A stretch of 26,538 nt of DNA, taken from NCBI GenBank assembly GCA_043806215.1, contig JAZDHD010000196.1:1-26538 (forward strand), written 5' to 3'. Both the position numbers and the translations under genes were made by a program. Below are positions 1 to 7,757 of the stretch, one piece after another. This DNA comes from JAVHLK01 sp043806215. Lineage in GTDB: Bacteria; Desulfobacterota; Desulfomonilia; Desulfomonilales; Desulfomonilaceae. The notes under the pieces were generated by a model. The model ran no database searches and had not been told where the DNA came from. It saw only the letters and a program-made list of their open reading frames with translations. The number at the start of each line of letters is the position of its first letter. The stretch's first letter is position 1.

Positions 1-1
1 G

Positions 2-58
2 CCGTAGGGGTAGGCCCCCGTGCCTACCCTGGGCGGCCACAGGGGGCCGCCCCTACGG
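2..58. repeat. Compound palindromic repeat (REP/MITE-like)
   Basis: The outer arms CCGTAGGGG (2-10) and CCCCTACGG (50-58) are exact reverse complements. Between them lie two more hairpins: GGGTAGGC (8-15) with GCCTACCC (22-29), and GGGCGGCC (31-38) with GGCCGCCC (45-52). The whole could fold as a three-way junction. No coding sequence overlaps it convincingly. This is the form expected of a dispersed REP- or MITE-type element, but a second full copy is not present in the window, so dispersal is inferred. Confidence 0.7.
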
Positions 59-67
59 GAGGGCGTG

Positions 68-121
68 GCAATCTCAGCCTTTCATGAAGCATTGAGATTG
101 CTTTCCCGCGTTCTGCGCGGG
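68..121. repeat. Second palindromic repeat element
   Basis: GCAATCTCA (68-76) is the exact reverse complement of TGAGATTGC (93-101). It is followed at once by a second hairpin, CCCGCG (105-110) with CGCGGG (116-121). The stretch continues as CTCCTCGCAATGAC, a pattern I associate with dispersed genomic repeats in anaerobic delta-proteobacteria; that is recollection, not a search result. It abuts the repeat at 2-58 and the transposase remnant at 219-457. Confidence 0.55.
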
Positions 122-218
122 ACTGCGCTCCTCGCAATGACATGAGCGACCGGCGGGAGTGTTGAGGAACTGGGTTAGGATCACCGCGGATTTCAATGAC
201 CGTCACTAAAACTCCTCG

Positions 219-457
219 CTACCGAGCGGTCTGCCGGAATAAAAAACCTCCACCGCACCGACTGCGTATTCCATCGGCGTGGTTGCTCATCAAACACAGT
301 GTAGGGATCTGAACATCGAATCGCTTGACTGCATCTTCCAACAGATCGCAGAAACGAAGCCGGTCCGACCCGTCAGAGTAATATCCCGGCCGCCGTTCCC
401 GCGGAGCATCACCCGATACACAGCGCCGGGACAGTGAATGCGTGCTCTCCGTGCCAT
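219..457 (-). pseudogene. REP-associated tyrosine transposase (RAYT, IS200-like) remnant, frameshifted
   Basis: Reading the minus strand from ATG at 457 gives MARRARIHCPGAVYRVMLRG, which matches the characteristic N-terminus of RAYT/IS200-type transposases (MARxxRIxxPGAxYHVxxRGN). After about 26 codons, near position 380, the frame is lost. In the -1 frame the similarity continues as YSDGSDRLRFCDLLEDAVKR and then IPTLCLMSNHADGI, matching the family pattern xxDxxDRxxFLxLLxxxxxR...LMxNHxHL. A single-base deletion explains the shift. In the metal-binding HxH motif the second His is replaced by Asp (NHAD instead of NHVH), and the frame stops at 219-221, so the catalytic C-terminal part is missing. 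It cannot encode an active transposase. It lies next to palindromic repeats, the usual partner of RAYT enzymes. Confidence 0.72.
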
Positions 458-700
458 GAGCCTACCATACAGTCAAATGCCGATACATCGAGCCTGCCCC
501 GGCACGACATACCCGTTACCCGAAGCCACGATTTCATCAGATCGCGCAAGCTTGTGTGTAGGACCGCCTTCCATCGACGACGGCAGCGGGCCGGGATCTC
601 TGCAAGAGAACTCATGGAGTGGATATTGTGGCGCTACTACGACCGGCCGAAGCTGTCCTTTGAAGACGATTGACTTCCAAACTGCAAACCTGGAAGACAC
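458..700. other. Gap without a supportable gene
   Basis: Several short overlapping frames are open here, including a 79-codon plus-strand frame ending at 673 whose tail (RELMEWILWRYYDRPKLSF) looks mildly protein-like. None has a good ribosome binding site or a recognisable domain. I see no promoter or terminator. Decayed mobile-element DNA is the simplest explanation, given the transposase remnant beside it. Confidence 0.4.
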
Positions 701-1324
701 CTACCAGAATGACGGCTTATAGAGGGATGTTCCAGGAATCGGGTCCGGCAATTGGCTTACACGTAACAGGCCTTGCCTTATTCGTTTGACAAAAGTGGCA
801 TGGCAAAGTAATTCTCGGGACTGCTGGTTCTTGTGCGGAGTAATCACTCCAATCATCTTGCCATGATGCACCCGGACGAGACGCAGGGCCTCTGCAAGGT
901 CACTGTCGTTGGACACGAGCACCGCGCAGTCGTAGAGACCCAACCAAGCGTCATTCAAGAGGTGAACGGCCAGGTTGACGTCGGAACCCTTCTCTTCAAC
1001 ACTCAGGATCTTAACGCGGTCACCCTGATTACCCGCATTTGCCGGCTGTGCCCATTTGGTGCGGCTCAGGAAATTGCCGTAGTAAACTTCGAACTGTGGG
1101 ATCTGATGCTGAAGTGCACGTATGTAGGTTTGTTGACGGATGCTTTTTTGTGGGTCGGCGATAGTCGGGTTGACGAGGGCAGTGAAGTACTTGATTTTGA
1201 GGATTTCGTGATGCGTTTGAAGAAGCTTCTTGAATAGTTCCAGGAAATCAAACCACTTGTAAGGGGTTCCCTTCACGGCTCCATAATAGAAATTGAACCC
1301 GTCCACATAGATGTACGTCCGCAC
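701..1324 (-). CDS. NYN domain (LabA/DUF88-type) protein, putative ribonuclease
   Basis: The protein of about 207 residues has the NYN/PIN-like fold signature. The N-terminal acidic motif YIYVDGFNFYYG (around residues 4-15) is followed by a central DVNLAVHLL segment and the motif VLVSNDSDLAEALRLV near residue 140. These Asp residues normally bind the metal for RNA cleavage. Family members are cytoplasmic and are linked to RNA turnover or toxin-like functions; the substrate here is unknown. I prefer the GTG at 1324 because GGGAG (1334-1338) lies 9 bases upstream; a TTG at 1330 is also in frame but only 3 bases from the site. A strong sigma70-like promoter lies upstream at 1410-1439. The gene stands alone, with no obvious partner or antitoxin. 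Confidence 0.85.
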   Translation of the reverse strand: MRTYIYVDGFNFYYGAVKGTPYKWFDFLELFKKLLQTHHEILKIKYFTALVNPTIADPQKSIRQQTYIRALQHQIPQFEVYYGNFLSRTKWAQPANAGNQGDRVKILSVEEKGSDVNLAVHLLNDAWLGLYDCAVLVSNDSDLAEALRLVRVHHGKMIGVITPHKNQQSRELLCHATFVKRIRQGLLRVSQLPDPIPGTSLYKPSFW

Positions 1325-1409
1325 AAACAACGGCTCCCAGAAATAAGCAGGGGCCCCTCACGAGGCCCCGCGCCCCATCGTCGAAACGGTGGGGGGAATT
1401 ACTGTTCCT

Positions 1410-1439
1410 ACTATAGTGTGACATCTTATGATCTGTCAA
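1410..1439 (-). promoter_or_regulatory. Sigma70-like promoter for the NYN gene
   Basis: On the minus strand TTGACA (1439-1434) is followed by an 18-base spacer and TATAGT (1415-1410). The predicted start near 1402 leaves a leader of about 78 bases, which contains a GC-rich hairpin (GGGGCC/GGCCCC at about 1350-1369). Confidence 0.7.
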
Positions 1440-1442
1440 GTT

Positions 1443-1754
1443 CTACCCAACCGGATCGTCGACTCGCGCTGCGGTCAGGACGCCCAAATCGTCCGTCAAT
1501 CCTACGAACGGAACGAAATCGGGGATCGCATCCAACGGAAATATGAAATACCCCAGGGCTCCGATGATGACCGTCTTGGCCCAAGTCGGCACATTCGGCT
1601 CGTTGAGTGTGTAGTACAGCGTCAACGCGTGTTTCAGTCCGCCCTTTCCCAACTTCTTGGCGCGTCCTTTGAGACGAGACCAGAAGTCGCTCTCGGAATA
1701 GTGTTTCCGGAACCTTCCGTACTTGTTGGTGAAATCATCACTGCTTGAAGCCAT
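1443..1754 (-). CDS. YkvA family (DUF1232) small membrane protein, C-terminus shortened
   Basis: The 103-residue product carries the DUF1232 core. A basic N-terminal helical region (DFWSRLKGRAKKLGKGG) leads to a conserved membrane hairpin with the signature GYFIFPLDAIPDFVPFVGLTD. The function of the family is unknown; it is often membrane associated. The start at 1754 (MASSSDD) is chosen because AAAGGA lies about 9 bases upstream; the frame extends to 1865 but the extra residues look non-coding. Just after DDLGVLTAA the protein ends in VDDPVG, where family members normally continue for about 20 more helical residues. The sequence past the stop does not resume the homology in any frame and instead becomes the NYN promoter. 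The end therefore looks like a truncation, and the gene may be decaying. Confidence 0.75.
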   Translation of the reverse strand: MASSSDDFTNKYGRFRKHYSESDFWSRLKGRAKKLGKGGLKHALTLYYTLNEPNVPTWAKTVIIGALGYFIFPLDAIPDFVPFVGLTDDLGVLTAARVDDPVG

Positions 1755-1846
1755 GGGATCAATCCTTTCGTGAAGCTGTGGATCCGACCTTACCCAATGA
1801 TCCAAATCTCCCCGCGGGAAGCAACCGGGAAGCACACTCGAAATAT

Positions 1847-1888
1847 CTGTCATTATCTCCGACAATGGCTATAATTGCCGACAATGGC
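1847..1888 (+). promoter_or_regulatory. Promoter of the lipB-2-oxoacid dehydrogenase operon with tandem operator-like repeats
   Basis: CTGTCA (1847-1852), a 17-base spacer and a perfect TATAAT (1870-1875) form a sigma70-like promoter with a predicted start near 1882. The 11-base sequence CCGACAATGGC occurs twice in direct orientation, at 1859-1869 and 1878-1888, flanking the -10 box with a 19-base period. That is the arrangement expected of a repressor binding to one face of the helix; the regulator is unknown. Confidence 0.65.
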
Positions 1889-1946
1889 AGAGAAGACAAC
1901 CCCGAATACGGCCGAACTCTTCAGACCGGAAAACCGACGAATAGAC

Positions 1947-2723
1947 ATGACACGTTTCAAGCACAATAACAAATGCTTGTACTCCGACCTCGGGGTTGTG
2001 CCGTTACCCGGGGCGGAAAGACTCATGTCCGCCGCACGGGACCGGCGGTTGAGCGGGGACATCCCCGATCTGGTGCTCTTCATGGCACACCCGCCGACTA
2101 TTGCTCTGGGATTACGTGACCGTTCCGAGGAACACCCCAGGGACCTGTTTGTAAGCCCGCAAAAACTGAAAGAGGAAGGGATCGCACTCGTCAAGTCCGT
2201 AAGGGGAGGAGGCATTACATACCATTGGCCCGGTCAGGTCGTGTGTTATCCGGTCCTTTTACTGAAGCCCGAAGAGCGTGATGTTCCGGCTCACATGAAT
2301 CGTTTGGAAGAGGTCGGCATCCGTACACTACGAGAATACGGCGTAAACGTCTCCCGGAGGCGCAACAGTTCGGCCCACGTAGGGTTGTGGATAGGCAACG
2401 CCAAGTTCGCCTCCATGGGAATCCGTATCAGCCGATGGGTGACAACCTTCGGCTTCGTGATTAACCTTGAAGGAGACCACAAGCCGTCGGCTTATATACG
2501 GCCGTGCGGAATCGACGACGCGGAACTCGAGACGGTGGAGGAGCTTCTCGGGCACGCCCCTCCAAGGTCTCGGATGATGGAAACGATAAGAAAGTATTTT
2601 GCCGAGGTATTGGGGAGAACTCTGGAACCGATGCCCCGGAGTCTCGTTCAAGAAATCCGCTCGCCCATTGACATGAGCGATGCACAGATGCCCGAGCAGG
2701 ATGGACGCAATGAGCACAAATGA
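1947..2723 (+). CDS. lipB: Octanoyltransferase LipB-like (lipoate biosynthesis)
   Basis: LipB moves the octanoyl group from acyl carrier protein to a lysine of lipoyl domains, for LipA to convert to lipoyl. The 258-residue product shows the family landmarks: RGGGITYHWPGQ (86-97), the catalytic-lysine region NAKFASMGIRISRW (Lys153) and the nucleophile motif RPCGI (Cys187). One departure is visible: the usual HGxALN motif reads FGFVIN, so a generally conserved His is Phe. The start at 1947 is preferred over TTG 1875 or ATG 1884 because the promoter at 1847-1875 would place those at or before the transcript start; its ribosome site is weak. Its 3' end overlaps the E1-alpha gene by 14 bases, so translation is probably coupled. 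Its likely client is the E2 lipoyl domain encoded downstream. Confidence 0.86.
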   Translation: MTRFKHNNKCLYSDLGVVPLPGAERLMSAARDRRLSGDIPDLVLFMAHPPTIALGLRDRSEEHPRDLFVSPQKLKEEGIALVKSVRGGGITYHWPGQVVCYPVLLLKPEERDVPAHMNRLEEVGIRTLREYGVNVSRRRNSSAHVGLWIGNAKFASMGIRISRWVTTFGFVINLEGDHKPSAYIRPCGIDDAELETVEELLGHAPPRSRMMETIRKYFAEVLGRTLEPMPRSLVQEIRSPIDMSDAQMPEQDGRNEHK

Positions 2724-3774
2724 ATGTATTCAGGTAATCGGTCCCGAAGGCCTGGTTACGGACCGGGAGGCCTTGAAAGGGGTATCCGGGGAGGACATGA
2801 TGCTGATGTACCGGCACATGGTGTTCCTCCGCTCATGGAATACCAAGGCCCTGAGCCTTCAACGTCAAGGCAGGATGGGAACCATCGCTTCCGTGAGAGG
2901 GCAAGAGGCCTCGAACATCGGCATGGGCATGGCGCTGGGTCCGAAGGACTGGTTCCTGCCGTCCTTTCGGGAATTCGGCACGTTGTTTGTAAGAGGCATC
3001 GATCCGAAAATGTTGTTCCTCTATTGGGGGGGAGATGAACGCGGCGCTCGTCCGCCGGACGATTCCCGGGTGCTGCCGGTATGCATTACGGTCGGGTCCC
3101 ATCTCAGTCACGCCGCAGGGATAGCGTGGGGTGCGAAAATCCGGGGTGAGCGGATAGCAGTGATGTCCAGTTCCGGGGACGGCTCCACTTCTCAGGGGGA
3201 CTTCTACGAGAGCCTCAACTTTGCCGGAGTATTCAAGCTGCCTGTGGTATTCGCGATTCAGAACAACTACTGGGCCATTTCCGTTCCCGTGACACGGCAA
3301 ACCGCAACCGAAACCCTTTCGGAAAAGGCTTGCGCAGCAGGCATTGAAGGCGCCCGGGTGGACGGCAACGATGTGGTCGCCGTGTACCTCACTGTTAAGC
3401 GACTCTTGGATCAGGCCAGATCCGACTACCGGCCGTCATTGGTTGAGCTTGTCACCTACCGGATGGGCGACCATACCACCTCGGACGATGCGAGCCGCTA
3501 TCGGACCCAGGAAATGGTGGCTCCGTGGGAAAAGAAAGACCCCATTGACCGAATACGCAAGTACTTGATTGCCGAGAACGGTTGGACCGATGAAAAGGAC
3601 GCGAAACTCGTGACGGAGGTTGCGGCCGAGATCGAACGGATAGTGAGAGACTATGAAGCTTTTCCGCATCCGGAACCAACGGATATTTTCGGCCATATGT
3701 ATGCGGAACCGCCCTGGCACTTGAAAGAGCAGAAAGAAGAATTGATCCGACACTTGGGACAATCGGCGAGGTGA
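2710..3774 (+). CDS. pdhA: 2-oxoacid (pyruvate or branched-chain) dehydrogenase E1 component, alpha subunit
   Basis: This is the thiamine-diphosphate subunit that, with E1-beta, decarboxylates a 2-oxoacid and passes the acyl group to E2-bound lipoate. The 354-residue protein has the ThDP motif starting at GDG (156-158) and ending at NN (185-186), and the active-site loop RMGDHTTSDDASRYR (251-265). The loop resembles both heteromeric bacterial PdhA and branched-chain E1-alpha, so pyruvate versus branched-chain substrate cannot be settled by eye. Start: ATG at 2710 has AGGA (2698-2701) eight bases upstream; an in-frame ATG at 2701 is less well placed. It overlaps lipB by 14 bases and is followed after 3 bases by E1-beta. 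Confidence 0.92.
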   Translation: MSTNECIQVIGPEGLVTDREALKGVSGEDMMLMYRHMVFLRSWNTKALSLQRQGRMGTIASVRGQEASNIGMGMALGPKDWFLPSFREFGTLFVRGIDPKMLFLYWGGDERGARPPDDSRVLPVCITVGSHLSHAAGIAWGAKIRGERIAVMSSSGDGSTSQGDFYESLNFAGVFKLPVVFAIQNNYWAISVPVTRQTATETLSEKACAAGIEGARVDGNDVVAVYLTVKRLLDQARSDYRPSLVELVTYRMGDHTTSDDASRYRTQEMVAPWEKKDPIDRIRKYLIAENGWTDEKDAKLVTEVAAEIERIVRDYEAFPHPEPTDIFGHMYAEPPWHLKEQKEELIRHLGQSAR

Positions 3775-3777
3775 ACC

Positions 3778-4755
3778 ATGGCACGCTTATCGATGATTGA
3801 GGCGATCAACGCCACTTTTCATGAGCAGATGGAGAAAGACGACAGAATCGTGGTTATGGGTGAGGACGTTGGGGTGGACGGCGGCGTGTTCAGGGCCACC
3901 GTGGGCCTCATCGAGAAATTCGGTACGGAACGGGTGATCGATACCCCGCTGGCCGAGAGTACCATCGTAGGTGCCGCCATCGGAATGGCCATATACGGGA
4001 TGCGGCCGATTGTCGAGATCCAGTTCGAGGGCTTCATGTTCAAGGCTTTCGACCACATCTACAGCCACGCATCACGGATGCGGCGGAGATCTCAAGGACT
4101 CTACGGAGTTCCCCTGGTCGTGCGGGCGCCTTACGGTGCCGGCGTGCGTGCGCTGGAACACCATTCCGACGCCCCCGAGGCTCTGTTTTCGCATATCCCG
4201 GGACTCAAGGTAGTGATACCCTCGACCCCGTCGGACGCCAAGGGCCTGTTGACGTCGGCCATTGAAGATCCGGACACGGTCATCTTCCTTGAGCCCAAAC
4301 GGCTCTACCGGCTTATCAAAGAGGAAGTCCCGGAAGGCGAACATCGGGTACCGCTCGGCAAGGCGCGTCTGGTCCGGGAAGGCAAGGACATCACCATCGT
4401 CACGTATGGAGGCATGGTCCCGGTGTGCGAAAAGGCGGCTCAGCACGCGCAAACCGAGGGAGTGGAAGCGGAAGTGTTGGATCTGCGGACCGTGTGGCCC
4501 TTTGACGTCGATGCCATAGAAGCTTCGGTGAACAAGACCGGCAGGCTGGTCATCGTCCATGAGGCCCCCCGGTCGGTAAGCATCAGTGCGGAGATAGCGG
4601 CAACCGTTGCCGAGCGTTGCCTGCTTTCGCTCTTGGCTCCCATCAAGCGCGTCACCGGATACGACATCGTTCCCCCGTTGGCGAAACTGGAAGATTACAA
4701 CTACCCGGACGCGGACAGGGTAGTGAGGGCAATCCACGACAGCATGGAGTTTTGA
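3778..4755 (+). CDS. pdhB: 2-oxoacid dehydrogenase E1 component, beta subunit
   Basis: The 325-residue partner of E1-alpha has a transketolase-type pyrimidine-binding domain followed by a C-terminal domain. Visible landmarks are MGEDVGVDGGVFRAT (27-41), RVIDTPLAESTIVGAAIG (52-69, with the conserved Glu60 that activates ThDP), the histidine pair of the active-site loop GAGVRALEHHSDAPEALF (120-137) and GLKVVIPSTPSDAKGLL. Length is normal for the family. The start ATG lies 3 bases after the E1-alpha stop, with its site (GGCGAGGTGA) inside the end of that gene. The two subunits are thus translated together as needed for an alpha2beta2 heterotetramer. Substrate range is ambiguous, as for E1-alpha. 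Confidence 0.94.
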   Translation: MARLSMIEAINATFHEQMEKDDRIVVMGEDVGVDGGVFRATVGLIEKFGTERVIDTPLAESTIVGAAIGMAIYGMRPIVEIQFEGFMFKAFDHIYSHASRMRRRSQGLYGVPLVVRAPYGAGVRALEHHSDAPEALFSHIPGLKVVIPSTPSDAKGLLTSAIEDPDTVIFLEPKRLYRLIKEEVPEGEHRVPLGKARLVREGKDITIVTYGGMVPVCEKAAQHAQTEGVEAEVLDLRTVWPFDVDAIEASVNKTGRLVIVHEAPRSVSISAEIAATVAERCLLSLLAPIKRVTGYDIVPPLAKLEDYNYPDADRVVRAIHDSMEF

Positions 4756-4782
4756 GGGATTGTTCAAGGAGGGTTACCAACC

Positions 4783-6072
4783 ATGAGATACGTATTCAGA
4801 TTGCCGGACGTGGGAGAAGGGCTTGCCCATGCAGACATCGTGGAGTACCTGGTCAAACCGGGCGACAGGGTGGAAGCAGATCAGATTGTGGTCCGCATCG
4901 AGACCGACAAGGCCGTGGTGGAACTGCCCGCTCCGGTGGCCGGAAAAATCGTTGAAATCCCGCTGAAACCTGGAGACACGGCCAATGTTGGAGATCCGCT
5001 GGTGATCATCGAGACGGAAGGAGAAGAGGCTCAACCCGCGGCGGCTCCGCAACCCGCGAGGCCTCGTGAGGCGCCCGCGGCAGTGCAAGCTCCGGCTCCT
5101 CCCGCCACGGCCGCGACGGAACGTGAACCCGTGAAGGAAGCTCCCAAGGAACCGCCCCGGCGAGTCTTGGCCACGCCTCACACCAGAAAGCTTGCCCGTG
5201 AACTCCGCGTGGACATCGATGCGGTCAAGGGAAGCGGACCCCATGGACGCATAACCGACGATGATGTGAAAAGGGCGGCATCCCAGGCGGCACCGCCGGC
5301 CCCCAAGGCCCCGACGGCCGCTGCGGTTCAGGCGCCTGCCACGGCGGGCTTTGACTTCGAGAAGTACGGGCCTACCAAGAGGATAGAGTTCAAGGGCGTA
5401 CGCAAACGCATAGCCGAAGTCATGGTGCGATCCGTTTCCACGATACCGCATGTAACGCATTTCGATGAAGCCGACGTAACCGATCTGCTCGCTGTTGTGG
5501 AGCGTGAACGTCCCCTGGCCGAGAGCCGGGGCATCAAGCTCACGATATTGTCGTTTCTCGCCAAGGCGGCAGCCGTGGGACTCCGCGAGTATCCGATAAT
5601 GAATTCCTCACTGGACGAGGAGACCGGCGAACTCGTCATGAAGGAATACATCCACATCGGCATGGCCACGGATACGGAAGCGGGCCTCATGGTCCCGGTT
5701 ATACGCGACGTCGACAGGAAATCCATCATGCAGATCGCCTCGGAGATGCAGGAACTGAGCCGAAAGGCCCGGGACAGGAGCATCGACCTGGAAGACCTGA
5801 GAGGCGGGAGCTTTACCATCACCAATGTTGGAGCCATAGGCGGCAACTGGGCAACGCCCATTATTCTTCATCCCCAGGTGGCGATTCTGTGCTCCATGCG
5901 GGCCAAGCAAAAGCCGGTTGTCCGTGACGGAGAGATCGCAATCCGTACGATCATGCCCTTGACGCTTTCGTTCGATCACAGGGTGCTCGACGGCGCGACA
6001 GCAGGTCGATTCACGAACCGTGTGGGGGAGTTGCTGGGAGATCCGATGAGGATGCTGGTGGACATGACGTGA
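4783..6072 (+). CDS. pdhC: 2-oxoacid dehydrogenase E2: dihydrolipoamide acyltransferase
   Basis: The 429-residue core enzyme takes the acyl group from E1 on its lipoyl arm and passes it to CoA. Domains in order: one lipoyl domain (about 1-78) with the modified lysine in RIETDKAVVELP (Lys43); an Ala/Pro-rich flexible linker (80-125); the peripheral-subunit binding domain (about 127-166, LATPHTRKLARELRVDIDAV and GSGPHGRITDDDV); a second Ala/Pro linker; and the catalytic domain (about 197-429) ending with LSFDHRVLDGATAGRF, which holds the acyltransferase signature HxxxDG (His399, Asp403). A single lipoyl domain is typical of Gram-positive or branched-chain-like E2 proteins. A strong site (AAGGAGGG) precedes the start. 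The lipoyl lysine is the expected target of the LipB encoded upstream. Confidence 0.94.
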   Translation: MRYVFRLPDVGEGLAHADIVEYLVKPGDRVEADQIVVRIETDKAVVELPAPVAGKIVEIPLKPGDTANVGDPLVIIETEGEEAQPAAAPQPARPREAPAAVQAPAPPATAATEREPVKEAPKEPPRRVLATPHTRKLARELRVDIDAVKGSGPHGRITDDDVKRAASQAAPPAPKAPTAAAVQAPATAGFDFEKYGPTKRIEFKGVRKRIAEVMVRSVSTIPHVTHFDEADVTDLLAVVERERPLAESRGIKLTILSFLAKAAAVGLREYPIMNSSLDEETGELVMKEYIHIGMATDTEAGLMVPVIRDVDRKSIMQIASEMQELSRKARDRSIDLEDLRGGSFTITNVGAIGGNWATPIILHPQVAILCSMRAKQKPVVRDGEIAIRTIMPLTLSFDHRVLDGATAGRFTNRVGELLGDPMRMLVDMT

Positions 6073-6113
6073 GCAAGGATGCGCTGGACGGTTGAGAATC
6101 GAGGAGGAGACAA

Positions 6114-7538
6114 ATGGTCGTAGGAGATTTTGCCCGGGGTACCCAGGTGGCGGTCATCGGTGCCGGTCCCGGCGGCTACGTTGCGGCCATTCGCGCCGCT
6201 CAACTGGGCCTGGAAGTAACATTGGTTGAAAGAGAGCTCCTCGGAGGCGTATGCCTCAACTGGGGCTGTATTCCCTCCAAGGCGCTTATTCATGTGGCCG
6301 ATTTGAAGGCCCAAATCGAACGCGCGGACGCTTTGGGCATCGTCACCTCGGGAGTTTCGGTTGACCTGCCCAAGCTCATGAGCTGGAAGGACGGCGTCGT
6401 CGAGAAGCTCCGCAAAGGCGTCGAAAGCCTGATGTCCAAGAACAAGATCGAAGTGGTGTACGGTACTGCACGCTTCACCGGCGACCGGTCTTTTTCCGTA
6501 GAGAGCAGCGGCGGGGTGCAACGGTTCGAGTTCGAGAAGTGCATTCTGGCGATGGGCTCGAGTGTCGCGGATCTTCCGGGCATACCGCGGGACGGTGACG
6601 TCGTTGTCGATTCAAAGGATGCGCTGTCATTTGATGCCGTTCCGGAGAGGTTGGCCGTGGTTGGTGCAGGCGCGGTGGGACTTGAGCTGGGAACGGTCTA
6701 TGCCAAGTTGGGAAGCAAGGTGACGATTCTCGAAGGCATGGATAAGTTGTTGCCCATGCTGGATGAACAAATTGCGCGGGTGATGATGAAGGCCCTCAAG
6801 GGGTTCGGAATCGACCTCAAACTGGGCGCGCGGGTTCAAGGTCTGAACCGCAAGGACCGGGGGACCGAGGTTCGGTACATTACGGCAAACGGAGAAGAAT
6901 CTCTGGAAGCGGACAAGATCCTGGCGGCCATAGGGAGATGGCCCAACACCCGCGGCATTGGGTTGGAAAAGGCCGGGGTGAAGCTGGACAAACGCGGTTT
7001 TGTGGAGGTGGATTCCCGCATGGAGACGTCGGTGCCCGGCATTTTCGCGATTGGCGACATCGTTGCCGGTCCCATGCTGGCTCACAAGGCTTCATACCAG
7101 GGCAAGGTGGCGGCCGAGGTGATTGCCGGCCGGCCGTCGGCATTCGAGGGAGTCGAGGTGCCGGGAGTCATCTTCAGCGATCCGGAAATAGCCGTCGTCG
7201 GATTGACCGAGAAACAGGCGGAAGACCTGGGTTACGAGGTCAAGTCCGGAGTCTTCCCCTTCAAGGCCCTTGGGAGGGCCGCAACCATGGGAGATGACGG
7301 TGCGGGATTCAGCAAGGTGGTCTCCGACGCGAAGACGGGTACGGTTCTCGGGGTGCACATCGTTGGTCCCCACGCGTCGGATCTCATCGCGGAGGGTTGC
7401 CTCGCTGTTGCCTCAGCCTCTCATAGGGACGACTTGACGCTTACCATGCATCCGCATCCCACGCTGCCCGAGAGTATAGAGGAGGCCGCGGAACAAATCG
7501 AACATAGAGCGATCCACATCTTCAGCCCCGAACGGTAG
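6114..7538 (+). CDS. lpdA: Dihydrolipoyl dehydrogenase (E3)
   Basis: This FAD enzyme reoxidises dihydrolipoamide and reduces NAD+. The 474-residue protein shows the N-terminal FAD fold VAVIGAGPGGYVAAI (12-26), the redox disulfide in GGVCLNWGCIPSKAL (Cys47 and Cys52), the NAD fold VVGAGAVGLELG, the second FAD motif TSVPGIFAIGDI, and the C-terminal catalytic pair in HPHPTLPE (His448, Glu453). The Trp within CLNWGC is a known variant. The start is supported by GAGGAGGAGA about 3-12 bases upstream. It is the last gene of the operon. A 77-base imperfect hairpin at 7669-7745 sits between it and the convergent V4R gene and could end transcription from both sides. Confidence 0.95.
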   Translation: MVVGDFARGTQVAVIGAGPGGYVAAIRAAQLGLEVTLVERELLGGVCLNWGCIPSKALIHVADLKAQIERADALGIVTSGVSVDLPKLMSWKDGVVEKLRKGVESLMSKNKIEVVYGTARFTGDRSFSVESSGGVQRFEFEKCILAMGSSVADLPGIPRDGDVVVDSKDALSFDAVPERLAVVGAGAVGLELGTVYAKLGSKVTILEGMDKLLPMLDEQIARVMMKALKGFGIDLKLGARVQGLNRKDRGTEVRYITANGEESLEADKILAAIGRWPNTRGIGLEKAGVKLDKRGFVEVDSRMETSVPGIFAIGDIVAGPMLAHKASYQGKVAAEVIAGRPSAFEGVEVPGVIFSDPEIAVVGLTEKQAEDLGYEVKSGVFPFKALGRAATMGDDGAGFSKVVSDAKTGTVLGVHIVGPHASDLIAEGCLAVASASHRDDLTLTMHPHPTLPESIEEAAEQIEHRAIHIFSPER

Positions 7539-7668
7539 GAGACCGACACGCATTTCCGAATTCTCGAAAACTCTCCACGTGTCGATCTCCCCCCTTAGGG
7601 TCTGTAACCAAATAAGCCCATCATCTCTCGGGCCCTTCGGTTTGCTGGTATGGCCGTGGGGATCGCCG

Positions 7669-7745
7669 GCAATCGGGGACATGATCCGATTTTGCGAACG
7701 GCGCCAGCCAACCTCGCAAAACTCGGAATCGTGTCCCCCGATTGC
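7669..7745. terminator. Long imperfect inverted repeat between convergent genes
   Basis: The arm 7669-7697 (starts GCAATCGGGGACATGATCC) pairs with 7714-7745 (ends GTGTCCCCCGATTGC) over about 29-32 bases with a few mismatches and small gaps; the loop is about 16 bases. Position between two convergent genes fits a bidirectional terminator, though no U-tract follows. The unusual length also fits a MITE-like element. Confidence 0.5.
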
Positions 7746-7757
7746 TCGACGGGGTCC

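Noticed and set aside
434..722. Overlapping plus-strand frames of 79 and 94 codons
   Set aside because: No ribosome site or domain, and both begin antisense to the RAYT remnant.
4072..4767. 231-codon minus-strand frame
   Set aside because: Antisense shadow of the unmistakable E1-beta gene in GC-rich DNA.
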